Source: Eubacterium sp. (lineage in GTDB: Bacteria > Bacillota > Clostridia > Lachnospirales > Lachnospiraceae). From it: DNA of 10,638 bases. Below are positions 1-6,678 of the stretch, one piece after another. The stretch spans positions 1 to 10,638 of the forward strand of contig JAFZXD010000290.1 of assembly GCA_017616955.1 (NCBI GenBank), given 5' to 3'. Below the pieces are notes generated by a model. The model did no database searches. It was not told where the DNA came from and saw only the letters and a program-made list of their open reading frames with translations. The number at the start of each line of letters is the position of its first letter. Positions within the stretch are counted from its first letter, which is position 1. The position numbers were made by a program, and so were the translations under genes.

Positions 1-1045
1 CTATCGCATAATCAAAATCTATTGCTTTTCGGATTGAAATAGAATAATATTGCGTACCTTTGCACTCTCCAATTCCGGATAATTTTATGTAATAATCTCC
101 CGGTTCTACCGGTTTACTTGTCTTCCATTTGATGCTGTTTACAGGAAGAAGCTCATATACATTTTTAGTACAGTATCCATCATATTTATAATGCTTTCCG
201 AGCTCCATAACTTCATCATTTCGAGAAACCCTTATATTTGATAGATCAAATTCTTTCCCCGTGTAACAAAATGCACCGTCGTAATAATACCCTTCCTGTG
301 TGTTGGTGTTGATTGGATATTTACTAAATTCACTTATATCATAAATACTTACGGTACGATTGGCTTTCCCGGTAAATGGAGAAACCGCCGTAAAGTATAT
401 TGTATATTTTCCAAGCGTCGTCGGAACGCCGTCTATATACTCACCGGAAGGTGACGACGCAGTATAACTACTATATTTCCTATATTGTACTGTACAATTC
501 GCTTTGTATTTTTTTCCACCTGATGTGTAATACATATTAGCATCAAGATCATTTGCTGTTACAACATTATTCTTCACAAATATGGATGATGCGAAACCCT
601 GACTATAATTGCCAAGAGGAGCATATATTTTAACTGTTTTATCTACTTTGTCTTCTGTAAGACTGGTACATCTAAATCCTAAATAATATGTAGTCCCTTT
701 TTCAAGCAGACGGGACATATAATCACCGACATAAGTATTTTTTTTAACCTTATTACTATCATAAAAATAAATATATGTAGAAGATAAGGCATCAGTAATT
801 TTTATAGTATAATATGCCGATTCTCCCGGTGTAATCTTATAGTATACTGTCTGATCCTTTTTAAATGTAATAGTGTATTCTTGATTGTCAGCTTTTAATT
901 CACCTACTTCAGTGAATTCTTCCGCATGAACAATCCCCGACTTTAGAAGACTGCTTCCTGCCAAAGACAAAAAGAAGCCCACCACAAAAAGCGTGGCAAG
1001 GCCAAACATGCGAACCTTGATTCTTTTTAAACCCTCTACTTTCAT
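1..1045 (-). CDS. Secreted, tyrosine-rich surface protein, 3' end beyond window (partial)
   Basis: The frame is open from an ATG at 1045 to the left edge, giving 348 codons without a stop. The N-terminus is a clear Sec signal peptide: basic residues (K2, K7, R8, K10, R12), a hydrophobic core at about 14-34, and a likely cleavage after VHA near residue 41. The mature part is rich in Tyr, Thr and Ser, with alternating beta-strand-like stretches. Residues about 45-145 look like one beta-sandwich. About 195-237 (GEYIDG, then TLGKYTIYFTA) and about 310-340 (EPGDYYIKLSG) resemble the immunoglobulin-like or MBG-type modules of clostridial surface proteins. No leucine-rich repeat, catalytic motif or anchor is visible in the portion present. 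The ribosome site GAGGAGG (1063-1057) lies 11 bases ahead. Same strand and probably the same cell-surface role as the BspA-type gene upstream. The exact function is unknown. Confidence 0.85.
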   Translation of the reverse strand, partial: MKVEGLKRIKVRMFGLATLFVVGFFLSLAGSSLLKSGIVHAEEFTEVGELKADNQEYTITFKKDQTVYYKITPGESAYYTIKITDALSSTYIYFYDSNKVKKNTYVGDYMSRLLEKGTTYYLGFRCTSLTEDKVDKTVKIYAPLGNYSQGFASSIFVKNNVVTANDLDANMYYTSGGKKYKANCTVQYRKYSSYTASSPSGEYIDGVPTTLGKYTIYFTAVSPFTGKANRTVSIYDISEFSKYPINTNTQEGYYYDGAFCYTGKEFDLSNIRVSRNDEVMELGKHYKYDGYCTKNVYELLPVNSIKWKTSKPVEPGDYYIKLSGIGECKGTQYYSISIRKAIDFDYAI

Positions 1046-1098
1046 GATAACTTAAACCTCCTCTATAAATCTTAGTTTTACCAAAACCAAGTACACTC

Positions 1099-1127
1099 AA
1101 CATACCATTTTAAATAAAGTTAATCAA
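1099..1127 (-). promoter_or_regulatory. Candidate promoter of the left-edge secreted protein
   Basis: Read on the minus strand, TTGATT (1127-1122) and TATGTT (1104-1099) are separated by 17 bases. Each matches four of six consensus positions. The start would fall about 45 bases ahead of the ATG at 1045. The match is moderate and the region is very AT-rich, so this is tentative. Confidence 0.35.
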
Positions 1128-1187
1128 GTAAAAAAACTCCATAAAACGTAGAAAATAAGCCATCTTTCGCACAATCGAAATATATCA

Positions 1188-1216
1188 TTGACACAGATTT
1201 TTTGTTATTCTATCAT
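1188..1216 (+). promoter_or_regulatory. Near-consensus promoter of the 49-residue membrane peptide gene
   Basis: A perfect TTGACA (1188-1193) is followed after exactly 17 bases by TATCAT (1211-1216), five of six matches. Transcription would start near 1223, leaving a leader of about 48 bases before the ATG at 1271. This is one of the best promoters in the window and supports the small gene downstream. Confidence 0.7.
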
Positions 1217-1270
1217 ATATTTGCTTCAATAAAACCAATCAATGATTCAACTTGAAAGCGAGGTACAACG

Positions 1271-1420
1271 ATGAGCAGAAAATCTAAAACAATATTTTTA
1301 ATTCTTGCAATATTAATAGTATTAGCTGTAACAATAACCGCCGGAATAGTGTTAAGAACTTACGGATTGGAACACACAATAATTATAATCCGAAGATTCT
1401 TTCGATTCTTACATATCTAG
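1271..1420 (+). CDS. 49-residue single-pass membrane peptide, uncharacterised
   Basis: ATG at 1271 to TAG at 1418-1420 encodes 49 residues. A short basic N-terminus (MSRKSK) precedes a strongly hydrophobic segment at about residues 8-28, rich in Ile, Leu, Val and Ala. A short tail follows, ending in a basic-aromatic cluster (residues 41-49: R41, R42, F43, F44, R45, F46). It looks like a small membrane-anchored peptide. GCGAGG (1258-1263) is a fair ribosome site seven bases ahead. A near-consensus promoter lies upstream and a GC-rich hairpin follows about 38 bases after the stop, so the gene forms a complete transcription unit facing two surface-protein genes. A ten-codon frame starting at 1242 ends in an ATGA overlap with this start but has no ribosome site. 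I do not recognise a family. A toxin-like or regulatory membrane peptide is possible, but nothing proves it. Confidence 0.6.
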   Translation: MSRKSKTIFLILAILIVLAVTITAGIVLRTYGLEHTIIIIRRFFRFLHI

Positions 1421-1458
1421 TACATCCATTATTATATAACAGACATAAACGCAACAAC

Positions 1459-1494
1459 CCCCTCGCAACATGCCGCATGACTTATTGCGAGGGG
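1459..1494. terminator. Hairpin terminator between convergent genes
   Basis: CCCCTCGCAA (1459-1468) pairs perfectly with TTGCGAGGGG (1485-1494). A small inner CATG/CATG stem lies in the loop (1470-1480). On the plus strand it is followed by ATTTCTATAACTTT, a weak U-rich tail. On the minus strand the tail is poorer (GTTGTTGCGTTT). Its position between the small plus-strand gene and the minus-strand BspA-type gene suggests it ends both. Confidence 0.6.
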
Positions 1495-1527
1495 ATTTCT
1501 ATAACTTTATAAAAAACGTTTATAAAA

Positions 1528-3777
1528 CTACTTAATCTTTACTGTCTTAGCCTGACCTTTTCCACTGAGGAGCTTGGTATAGGCTTTCTTCTTTGCCTTA
1601 GGAACCTTAATGGTAGCCTTTTTGTTAATGCCCTTGAATGCATTTGCACCGACCTTTGTTAGCTTACCACTCTTTATAGTAATAGTCTTAAGTGAAGCAC
1701 ATCCATTAAATGCTCCCTTTCCAATATTCGCTACATTAGCTCCTATTGTAACTGTAGCAAGTTTCTTCTGACCCTTAAATGCATTAGCTCCTATTGCTGT
1801 AATCTTATATGTAAATCCATCTTTCTTTACAGTTGCTGCAATATTTGCCTTAGCAAGATTCTTCTTTGAAACCTTTGTAAGAGTAACTGTTCCGGCTGTC
1901 TTACCATCATCCGAAGCAGCCTTTGTTATCTTATATGTGAATCCTGAAACAGTGAAAGTTTTTCCCTTCTTAGGAGCCACCTTAGTCTCGTTCTTATCAG
2001 GAGTTTTCTTAGGATTCTTACCAGTCTCTTTCTTTTTATCTTTTTGTTTATTCTCTTCTTCAGCCTTAAGCACTGCTGTAGACTTTCCGGTTGACTTTAT
2101 TCCGACTTTTTCTGCATAATCAGCAGCTACGGATCCGTCCTCGGTCTTTATCTTCATCTTGTCTGAAGCACCCTTAAATGCATCATCGCCTATTTGAGTA
2201 ACTGACTTAGGTATTGTTATCTCTCCCAGTGAAGTACATCCTTCAAATGCTTTTTTTCCTATTGATGTAGTTGAATCAGGCACCTCTACCTTAGCAAGTG
2301 AAGTACATCCACTGAATGCTTCATCACCAATAGACTCAGTCTTCTTTGAAAGAGTTACATTTTCAAGAGCTTTTTCAGAAGCAAATGCATTTGAGCCGAT
2401 AGTCTTTACAGTATCAGCTATCACAACATCCTTAACCTTTTGAAGATTATAAAATGCATTATTTCCAATAGATGTAGCTCCTGCTTCGATAGTAATCTTC
2501 TCTGCACTCTGAGCCCATGGAGTCCATGGAGACATGCCTTCATCATAATCATCCATCTTTCCGGTTCCGGTTATAACCAACTCTTTTGCTGCAGAATCAA
2601 TATACCATTTGAGATTTGCTCCACAAGTACCACCATTTGTAAACTCATAATTAAGTCCATATTCTTTAGCGTCATTAACAGCGTTTGATGGCGCCACCAA
2701 GTAAAGTGCAAGATTCTTATTATTTATATCAAAAGAACCTGCTAAGAATTTTCTTGTCCTTTTAGGAAGATATACAGTCTTTAATAAAGGACAATCCGCA
2801 AATGCCTTATCACGAATAATAAGTGAACGATCACTTTCTTTTATTGAAACACTTTCAAGTTTTGTACAATTCTGAAATGCACTATCCATAATATCTTCTG
2901 TATGAGCCGGCAAAACAATATTTTTTAACGATGTACATCCTGCAAATGCATAATATCCAATACTAATATACGCCGATTCAAAACTTGCACTATCTGCAAA
3001 GGTTACATCTTTTAGAGCTGTACATCCACTAAATGCATTATCCTGTATCATGCGAATAAACGCCGGTATAGTTATAGTTTCAAGTGATATACATCCTTCA
3101 AACACTTTTTTACCAATCCAAGAATCAGTATTATCAGGTTCATAGTTTTTAAAGCTGAAACTCTTCAGATTTTTACAATTCCTAAAACAACCTTCATATA
3201 TACCTACTGCTTTTGACGGCATAGTAAATGATTCAAGACCTGTACCTTCAAAAACTGAATCTTTTATATATCTTATCGAGTTTGGAAGTGTTATCGATTT
3301 TAATGATGTACAACCTTTGAAACAATATTTATTTAAAAAATTAAGTTCAGAATCTGATTCAAAAGTAACTTTAGTAAGATTCTCACAATCCAGAAAGGCC
3401 TCCGAACCAATACCATATATATCCTTACTTACCCAAATGGATTTTATCTGATTTCTATAGCTATGCCATGGATAATCCGCTGCCTTTTGACTTGATTGAT
3501 TTCCAGTCACATGAGCATAACGATATTTACCATTAACAATGTCCAAATAGTTTGTATCAGCAGATGCACTTAACCTTAATTCTCCTGTTGAAGTATTAAA
3601 CTCCCATTTTTGAAAATCATATTTCTCACCACTATACTGCGGACCGGCTGCAGAGACTTTTCCAGCCTTGCCATATCCCGGAATCACGACCAATGCAAAC
3701 ATAAGCGCCAGTGTCAAAAATATTAAAGCGAGCTTTTGAATGCTTTGCCTTTTTGTTCTTTTAGATTTTGTTTTCAT
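1528..3777 (-). CDS. Secreted BspA-type leucine-rich-repeat surface protein
   Basis: A protein of 749 residues starting at the ATG at 3777. AGGAG sits five bases ahead (3787-3783), and the signal peptide begins directly there (MKTKSKRTKR, hydrophobic core at about 16-33, cleavage near VSA at 43). BspA-type repeats (LRR_5, with recurring AF-x-GC-xx-L and I-x-IP-x-xV-x-xIG units) occur at about 118-350, 430-535 and 655-710. Each of the first two arrays is preceded by a cap of the W-x-x-D/N...GEL/KEL...PW type, at about 55-118 and 382-430; the second begins GGTCGANLKWYID. A lysine-rich linker (about 570-605) leads into a third small domain. The protein ends in a basic VPKAKKKAYTKLL tail typical of this group. 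No LPXTG or transmembrane anchor is visible, so the basic tail may hold it to the wall. Such proteins usually bind host, plant or bacterial ligands; the ligand here is unknown. Confidence 0.93.
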   Translation of the reverse strand: MKTKSKRTKRQSIQKLALIFLTLALMFALVVIPGYGKAGKVSAAGPQYSGEKYDFQKWEFNTSTGELRLSASADTNYLDIVNGKYRYAHVTGNQSSQKAADYPWHSYRNQIKSIWVSKDIYGIGSEAFLDCENLTKVTFESDSELNFLNKYCFKGCTSLKSITLPNSIRYIKDSVFEGTGLESFTMPSKAVGIYEGCFRNCKNLKSFSFKNYEPDNTDSWIGKKVFEGCISLETITIPAFIRMIQDNAFSGCTALKDVTFADSASFESAYISIGYYAFAGCTSLKNIVLPAHTEDIMDSAFQNCTKLESVSIKESDRSLIIRDKAFADCPLLKTVYLPKRTRKFLAGSFDINNKNLALYLVAPSNAVNDAKEYGLNYEFTNGGTCGANLKWYIDSAAKELVITGTGKMDDYDEGMSPWTPWAQSAEKITIEAGATSIGNNAFYNLQKVKDVVIADTVKTIGSNAFASEKALENVTLSKKTESIGDEAFSGCTSLAKVEVPDSTTSIGKKAFEGCTSLGEITIPKSVTQIGDDAFKGASDKMKIKTEDGSVAADYAEKVGIKSTGKSTAVLKAEEENKQKDKKKETGKNPKKTPDKNETKVAPKKGKTFTVSGFTYKITKAASDDGKTAGTVTLTKVSKKNLAKANIAATVKKDGFTYKITAIGANAFKGQKKLATVTIGANVANIGKGAFNGCASLKTITIKSGKLTKVGANAFKGINKKATIKVPKAKKKAYTKLLSGKGQAKTVKIK

Positions 3778-3885
3778 CCTCTCTCCTACCTTTCTTTTAT
3801 ATACCATTTTCATAAAAACTATGACTCTTATATCGTATACCCTTATGAGTCTGATTCCAATAGGAAAATGCCTCAAAAATCAAAA

Positions 3886-3900
3886 GTATCCATTGGATAC
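3886..3900. promoter_or_regulatory. 15-base perfect palindrome, candidate operator of the BspA-type gene
   Basis: GTATCCA and TGGATAC form a perfect inverted repeat around a single central T. It lies 109 bases ahead of the BspA-type start and just upstream of the region where its promoter should be. A weak candidate promoter (TTGGAA, 17 bases, TACGAT on the minus strand) begins about 25 bases downstream in the transcription direction. The arms are too short for a terminator and no U-tract follows, so a protein-binding site is the likelier reading. Confidence 0.35.
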
Positions 3901-3916
3901 CATGGCCGCAACCCCG

Positions 3917-3956
3917 CTATTTTAGCCACTTTATGAACTTTGACAATTTTCGCCAC
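3917..3956. repeat. Two-copy 13-base direct repeat upstream of the BspA-type gene
   Basis: On the minus strand GTGGCGAAAATTG (3956-3944) and GTGGCTAAAATAG (3929-3917) match at 11 of 13 positions with a 27-base period. They lie between the hflX terminator and the palindrome at 3886-3900. Direct repeats of this kind can be activator sites, but two copies could also be chance in AT-rich DNA. Confidence 0.3.
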
Positions 3957-3983
3957 CATTCTTCGTCATATACACCTCAAAAC

Positions 3984-4023
3984 AAAAAACACTCGGATTA
4001 ATTTTTCAAATCCAAGTGTTTTT
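3984..4023 (-). terminator. Rho-independent terminator of hflX
   Basis: AACACT (3988-3993) and GGATT (3995-3999) pair with AATCC (4009-4013) and AGTGTT (4015-4020), with one C/A mismatch and a 9-base loop. Flanking A and T runs extend the stem. On the minus strand the stem is followed by TTTTTTGTTTT, a strong U-tract, 14 bases after the hflX stop. Confidence 0.85.
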
Positions 4024-4036
4024 CTGATCCACTTAT

Positions 4037-5293
4037 TTATAATGACAGCACCGTAGGAACGTATGCTTTTATATAGACTCCTTCATCTGTATATTCCTCT
4101 TTCAGGATTTCTCCGAGTCGTTTGATTTCAGAGATTTTTGACATCTCCGAATACGAAAATACCTTTTCTATCAGAATACGATCCTCGCGGAGTACTTCGT
4201 CAAGAGCGAGGCATATTTTGTCTACGCCGGTTCCTTCTCTTGCCGATATCGGCAAACTTATGATCGCTCTCTTATCATTTAGGCCGAGAAGGTCATCCGG
4301 ATTCTCCAGTTTATCTATCTTATTGAAAAGAGTTATAACTTTCTTTCCGGTTATATTCAACATATCAAGTGTTTCATATACGACTTTTATCTCTGCATCT
4401 CTGTCTGGGCTGGATGCATCAACTACATGAATGATGTAATCAGCATATACAACCTCTTCCAATGTACTTCGGAAGGCATCGATAAGATTGTGTGGTAGTT
4501 TTCTGATAAATCCAACCGTATCAGTCAGAAGAACCTTCTGTTTTCCTGTTCCGCTCTTGTATTCAAAGCTTCTTGTGGTTGTATCAAGTGTTGCAAAAAG
4601 CTTGTTTTCTGCGAGAATATCGGTATTGCAGAGCTTGTTAAGAAGGGTGGACTTTCCGACATTTGTATATCCCACTATAGCAAATACAGGAACACATCCG
4701 GCATTTCTGTCTCTTCTTATAAGTTCTCGGTGTGTGACCACATCTCTCAGATCTCTCTTCAGAAGCGCCACTCTGTTTCGTATAACTCGGCGGTCCTGCT
4801 CCAGTTTCTTCTCTCCGGGTCCTCTCGTTCCGATACCACCACCAAGTCGGGACATGGATATTCCTTTTCCCGTAAGCCTTGATAATCTGTACTGGAGCTG
4901 AGCAAGTTCTACCTGAAGCTTACCTTCCGATGTTCTTGCATGGGCAGCAAATATATCAAGTATGACCATAGTTCTGTCCATTACTTTTATATCCAGTTCA
5001 TACCCGAGATTATGCATCTGAACGTTACTGAGTTCATCATCGGTTATGATTCCGGTAGCCTCACGTTCGTATATCATTTCCCTAAGTTCTTCTACCTTAC
5101 CACTTCCTATATAAGTAGCCGTATTGAAATGTGGTAGATTCTGAACCATTCTTCCGACGACCTCAGCCCCGGCGGTCTCAGCAAGTTCTGCCAGCTCATC
5201 CAGGGAATTCATCACGTCATGTTCATCCATACCGTCTGCACAAACAGCGACCAGGATAACCTTTTCAATTGCTTCTTTATTTTCGTATAACAT
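4037..5293 (-). CDS. hflX: GTPase HflX, ribosome-associated
   Basis: 418 residues, the usual length for HflX. The N-terminal HflX domain (about 10-115) is followed by a coiled-coil linker (about 120-190) with the family signature SRLGGGIGTRGPGE at about 148-161. The G domain (about 200-370) has all nucleotide motifs: G1 GYTNVGKST (208-216), switch I LDTTT (236-240), G3 DTVGF (258-262), G4 NKID (324-327) and G5 SAREG (350-354). HflX binds the large ribosomal subunit, hydrolyses GTP and splits stalled or hibernating 70S ribosomes, notably after heat or antibiotic stress. It acts in the cytoplasm. The ribosome site is weak (ACGGAAC, nine bases from the GGA to the ATG). No other in-frame start fits, since the family pattern EKVILVAV begins at residue 10. 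The leader contains a stable tetraloop hairpin. Neighbouring cysK is separated by terminator-like hairpins, so hflX is probably a separate unit. Confidence 0.97.
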   Translation of the reverse strand: MLYENKEAIEKVILVAVCADGMDEHDVMNSLDELAELAETAGAEVVGRMVQNLPHFNTATYIGSGKVEELREMIYEREATGIITDDELSNVQMHNLGYELDIKVMDRTMVILDIFAAHARTSEGKLQVELAQLQYRLSRLTGKGISMSRLGGGIGTRGPGEKKLEQDRRVIRNRVALLKRDLRDVVTHRELIRRDRNAGCVPVFAIVGYTNVGKSTLLNKLCNTDILAENKLFATLDTTTRSFEYKSGTGKQKVLLTDTVGFIRKLPHNLIDAFRSTLEEVVYADYIIHVVDASSPDRDAEIKVVYETLDMLNITGKKVITLFNKIDKLENPDDLLGLNDKRAIISLPISAREGTGVDKICLALDEVLREDRILIEKVFSYSEMSKISEIKRLGEILKEEYTDEGVYIKAYVPTVLSL

Positions 5294-5321
5294 ATATTTG
5301 TTCCGTTTCTCATCATACTGT

Positions 5322-5341
5322 TGCCGAGCTTTCGCCCGGCA
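5322..5341 (-). promoter_or_regulatory. GAAA-tetraloop hairpin in the hflX leader
   Basis: As RNA from the minus strand, UGCCGGGC pairs with GCUCGGCA (one G-U wobble) around a GAAA loop. This is an eight-base-pair stem with a GNRA tetraloop, 28 bases ahead of the hflX ATG. The plus strand would carry an A/C mismatch instead, so the structure fits minus-strand RNA. No U-tract follows, so it is not a terminator. CCGT just before it could also pair with ACGG (5306-5303) next to the start, which would occlude the weak ribosome site. Confidence 0.5.
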
Positions 5342-5347
5342 CGGTTT

Positions 5348-5376
5348 AGTTTAGCATATCTCTACCACAAATAAAA
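5348..5376 (-). promoter_or_regulatory. Weak candidate promoter of hflX
   Basis: TTTTAT (5376-5371) and TAAACT (5353-5348) on the minus strand are 17 bases apart and just downstream of the terminator hairpin at 5379-5405. Transcription would begin near 5341, exactly at the foot of the tetraloop hairpin. The matches are only partial. Confidence 0.25.
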
Positions 5377-5378
5377 GA

Positions 5379-5405
5379 TGACAGCTGAAATCATTTCAGC
5401 TGCCA
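5379..5405 (-). terminator. Hairpin terminator between cysK and hflX
   Basis: TGACAGCTGAAAT and ATTTCAGCTGCCA flank a single C. As minus-strand RNA this is a 13-base-pair inverted repeat with one G-U pair; the real loop must open to at least a few bases. It is followed by UCUUUUAUUUG. It lies 73 bases past the cysK stop and should end cysK transcription. Confidence 0.7.
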
Positions 5406-5450
5406 CCTTTCACGACATTTTAGGTTCTTTTATTTTTTTAGAAGGTATAA

Positions 5451-5471
5451 AACTGACTGGCAAAATCAGTT
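5451..5471 (-). terminator. Short hairpin just after cysK
   Basis: On the minus strand AACTGA pairs with TCAGTT across a 9-base loop, followed by TTTAT, only 6 bases past the cysK stop codon. The six-pair stem is weak. It may be a leaky first terminator ahead of the stronger hairpin at 5379-5405. Confidence 0.35.
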
Positions 5472-5477
5472 ATTATA

Positions 5478-6410
5478 TTAATCATTAAAAAGTGCTGTTG
5501 AATAATATCTGTCTCCACTGTCAGGAAGAAGTGCTACGATCACTTTTCCCTTATTCTCAGGTTTCTTAGCATACTGAATAGCTCCGAAGAGTGCAGCTCC
5601 TGATGAGATACCTACTGAGATACCCTCTTTCTTAGCAAGAAGCTTTGCAGTAGCAAATGCATCATCATTTGAAGCCTTGAATACTTCATCATATACTTCT
5701 GTTTTCAGAACATCAGGAACGAAACCTGCTCCGATACCCTGAATCTTGTGTGCTCCGGCCTTGCCTTCTGACAGAACCGGCGAATCAGCAGGCTCAAGAG
5801 CGATAACCTTAACGTTAGGATTCTGCTCCTTGAGATATTCTCCTGTACCTGTAACAGTTCCACCTGTACCAACACCGGCGATAAAGATATCAACCTTTCC
5901 ATCTGTATCATTCCAGATCTCAGGACCTGTTGTTGCTTTATGTATTGCAGGGTTTGCAGGATTTACAAACTGTCCCGGGATAAAGCTGTTAGGGATTTCT
6001 GCTGCGAGCTCATCAGCCTTTGCTATAGCTCCCTTCATTCCCTTAGCTCCTTCTGTAAGAACAATCTCTGCACCGTATGCTTTAAGAATATTTCTACGCT
6101 CAACGCTCATTGTTTCAGGCATTGTAAGGATTGTACGATATCCCTTTGATGCTGCGATTGCAGCAAGACCGATACCTGTGTTACCGCTTGTAGGCTCTAT
6201 GATAACTGAATCAGGCTTAAGAAGTCCTTTCTTCTCAGCATCTTCAATCATAGCTTTAGCAATACGATCCTTAACGCTTCCTGCCGGATTGAAGTACTCA
6301 AGCTTAACAAGAACTGTTGCTTCAAGTCCGAGTTCCTTTTCAATATTTACAACTTCAACAAGTGGTGTATTACCAACCAGATCAAGAGTTCCTTTGTATA
6401 TCTTCGACAT
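5478..6410 (-). CDS. cysK: Cysteine synthase A (O-acetylserine sulfhydrylase)
   Basis: 310 residues, full length. It makes cysteine from O-acetyl-L-serine and sulfide using pyridoxal phosphate, in the cytoplasm. The Schiff-base lysine is K47 in NPAGSVKDR. The substrate loop TSGNTG is at 74-79, the phosphate-binding GTGGT at 181-185, and the pyridine-nitrogen serine lies in GISSGA (267-272). GQFVNPANP (146-154) and the terminal [10 protein letters not shown] (296-305) are typical of CysK rather than cystathionine beta-synthase, and there is no CBS domain. The ATG has AAGGGG (6423-6418) seven bases ahead. A near-consensus promoter gives a leader of about 39 bases, too short for a T-box or S-box, so control is more likely by a protein at the promoter. 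The divergent helix-turn-helix gene is a positional candidate. CysM-like use of other sulfur donors cannot be excluded. Confidence 0.97.
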   Translation of the reverse strand: MSKIYKGTLDLVGNTPLVEVVNIEKELGLEATVLVKLEYFNPAGSVKDRIAKAMIEDAEKKGLLKPDSVIIEPTSGNTGIGLAAIAASKGYRTILTMPETMSVERRNILKAYGAEIVLTEGAKGMKGAIAKADELAAEIPNSFIPGQFVNPANPAIHKATTGPEIWNDTDGKVDIFIAGVGTGGTVTGTGEYLKEQNPNVKVIALEPADSPVLSEGKAGAHKIQGIGAGFVPDVLKTEVYDEVFKASNDDAFATAKLLAKKEGISVGISSGAALFGAIQYAKKPENKGKVIVALLPDSGDRYYSTALFND

Positions 6411-6432
6411 TCTGTTTCCCCTTCTTTCATTT

Positions 6433-6454
6433 AGTTATATTTGTCTAACTTGAC
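6433..6454. promoter_or_regulatory. Inverted repeats at the cysK transcription start, candidate operator
   Basis: Two overlapping dyads are visible. AGTTA (6433-6437) faces TAACT (6446-6450), and GTC (6443-6445) faces GAC (6452-6454) in an imperfect 12-base palindrome. They sit immediately downstream of the cysK -10 box, covering the expected start site near 6449, where a repressor would block transcription. I cannot assign them to a known factor such as CymR. Confidence 0.3.
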
Positions 6455-6455
6455 C

Positions 6456-6485
6456 ATTATATCACCAAGTTCCCTTATATGACAA
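6456..6485 (-). promoter_or_regulatory. Promoter of cysK
   Basis: On the minus strand TTGTCA (6485-6480, five of six) is followed after 18 bases by a perfect TATAAT (6461-6456). The predicted start near 6449 lies about 39 bases before the cysK ATG. Confidence 0.75.
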
Positions 6486-6614
6486 CTCAGATTTAGAAAT
6501 ATCCGATGTCTGTCTCACACTTGGTACTATGCAATAATAGCTTATACTCATTGATATGTCTAATTTCAAAAAATTATATTCTGTTATAGCTTTTACTTAT
6601 AACTAATTTTTTAA

Positions 6615-6643
6615 ATGAAATGTTTCGGAAAATAGGTTATAAT
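6615..6643 (+). promoter_or_regulatory. Promoter of the divergent helix-turn-helix regulator
   Basis: A perfect TATAAT (6638-6643) is preceded after 17 bases by ATGAAA (6615-6620), a weak -35 with four of six matches. A strong -10 with a weak -35 and an overlapping palindrome is what a regulated promoter looks like. Transcription would begin near 6650, about 30 bases before the start codon. Confidence 0.55.
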
Positions 6644-6652
6644 CTAGATTAT
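6639..6652. promoter_or_regulatory. Perfect 14-base palindrome over the -10 box, candidate operator
   Basis: ATAATCTAGATTAT is identical to its reverse complement. It covers five of the six bases of the -10 box and the expected start site of the helix-turn-helix gene that begins 27 bases downstream. Regulators of this class bind short palindromes of about this length and often control themselves, so autorepression is the natural inference. No second exact copy is seen at the cysK promoter. Confidence 0.5.
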
Positions 6653-6678
6653 GCAATACAAAAAATGAGGTGAAAGCG

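Noticed and set aside
909..1103. 64-codon minus-strand frame at the left side
   Set aside because: It overlaps the signal-peptide region of the left-edge secreted protein in another frame; that protein has the signal sequence and AGGAGG site.
1501..1530. TTTATAAA repeats just after the BspA-type stop codon
   Set aside because: The two copies are short self-complementary AT runs, likely chance in this base composition.
3778..3876. Longer N-terminus for the BspA-type protein, starting at an ATG at 3876
   Set aside because: It adds 33 residues ahead of a normal signal peptide, runs through the probable promoter area and has no ribosome site, whereas the ATG at 3777 has AGGAG at the right distance.
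3940..3971. Plus-strand TTGACA with TCATAT as a promoter
   Set aside because: The spacing is 20 bases and no plus-strand gene follows, only the hflX terminator and the reverse side of hflX.
4488..4901. Open frame antisense to hflX (plus strand, about 137 codons)
   Set aside because: It lies opposite the conserved G domain, has no ribosome site or recognisable motif, and is a shadow.
5322..5341. Tetraloop hairpin as a terminator or known riboswitch
   Set aside because: No U-tract follows it, and the leader is too small and lacks the conserved joining sequences of riboswitches I could compare by eye, such as the c-di-GMP class.
5746..6453. Long open frame antisense to cysK (plus strand, about 235 codons)
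   Set aside because: It is composed of low-complexity Ser, Pro, Ala and Ile residues, has no ribosome site, and lies opposite a fully conserved enzyme gene; it is a codon-bias shadow.
6670..6678. GTG start for the helix-turn-helix regulator
   Set aside because: The GTG is part of the GAGGTG ribosome site serving the ATG six bases downstream.
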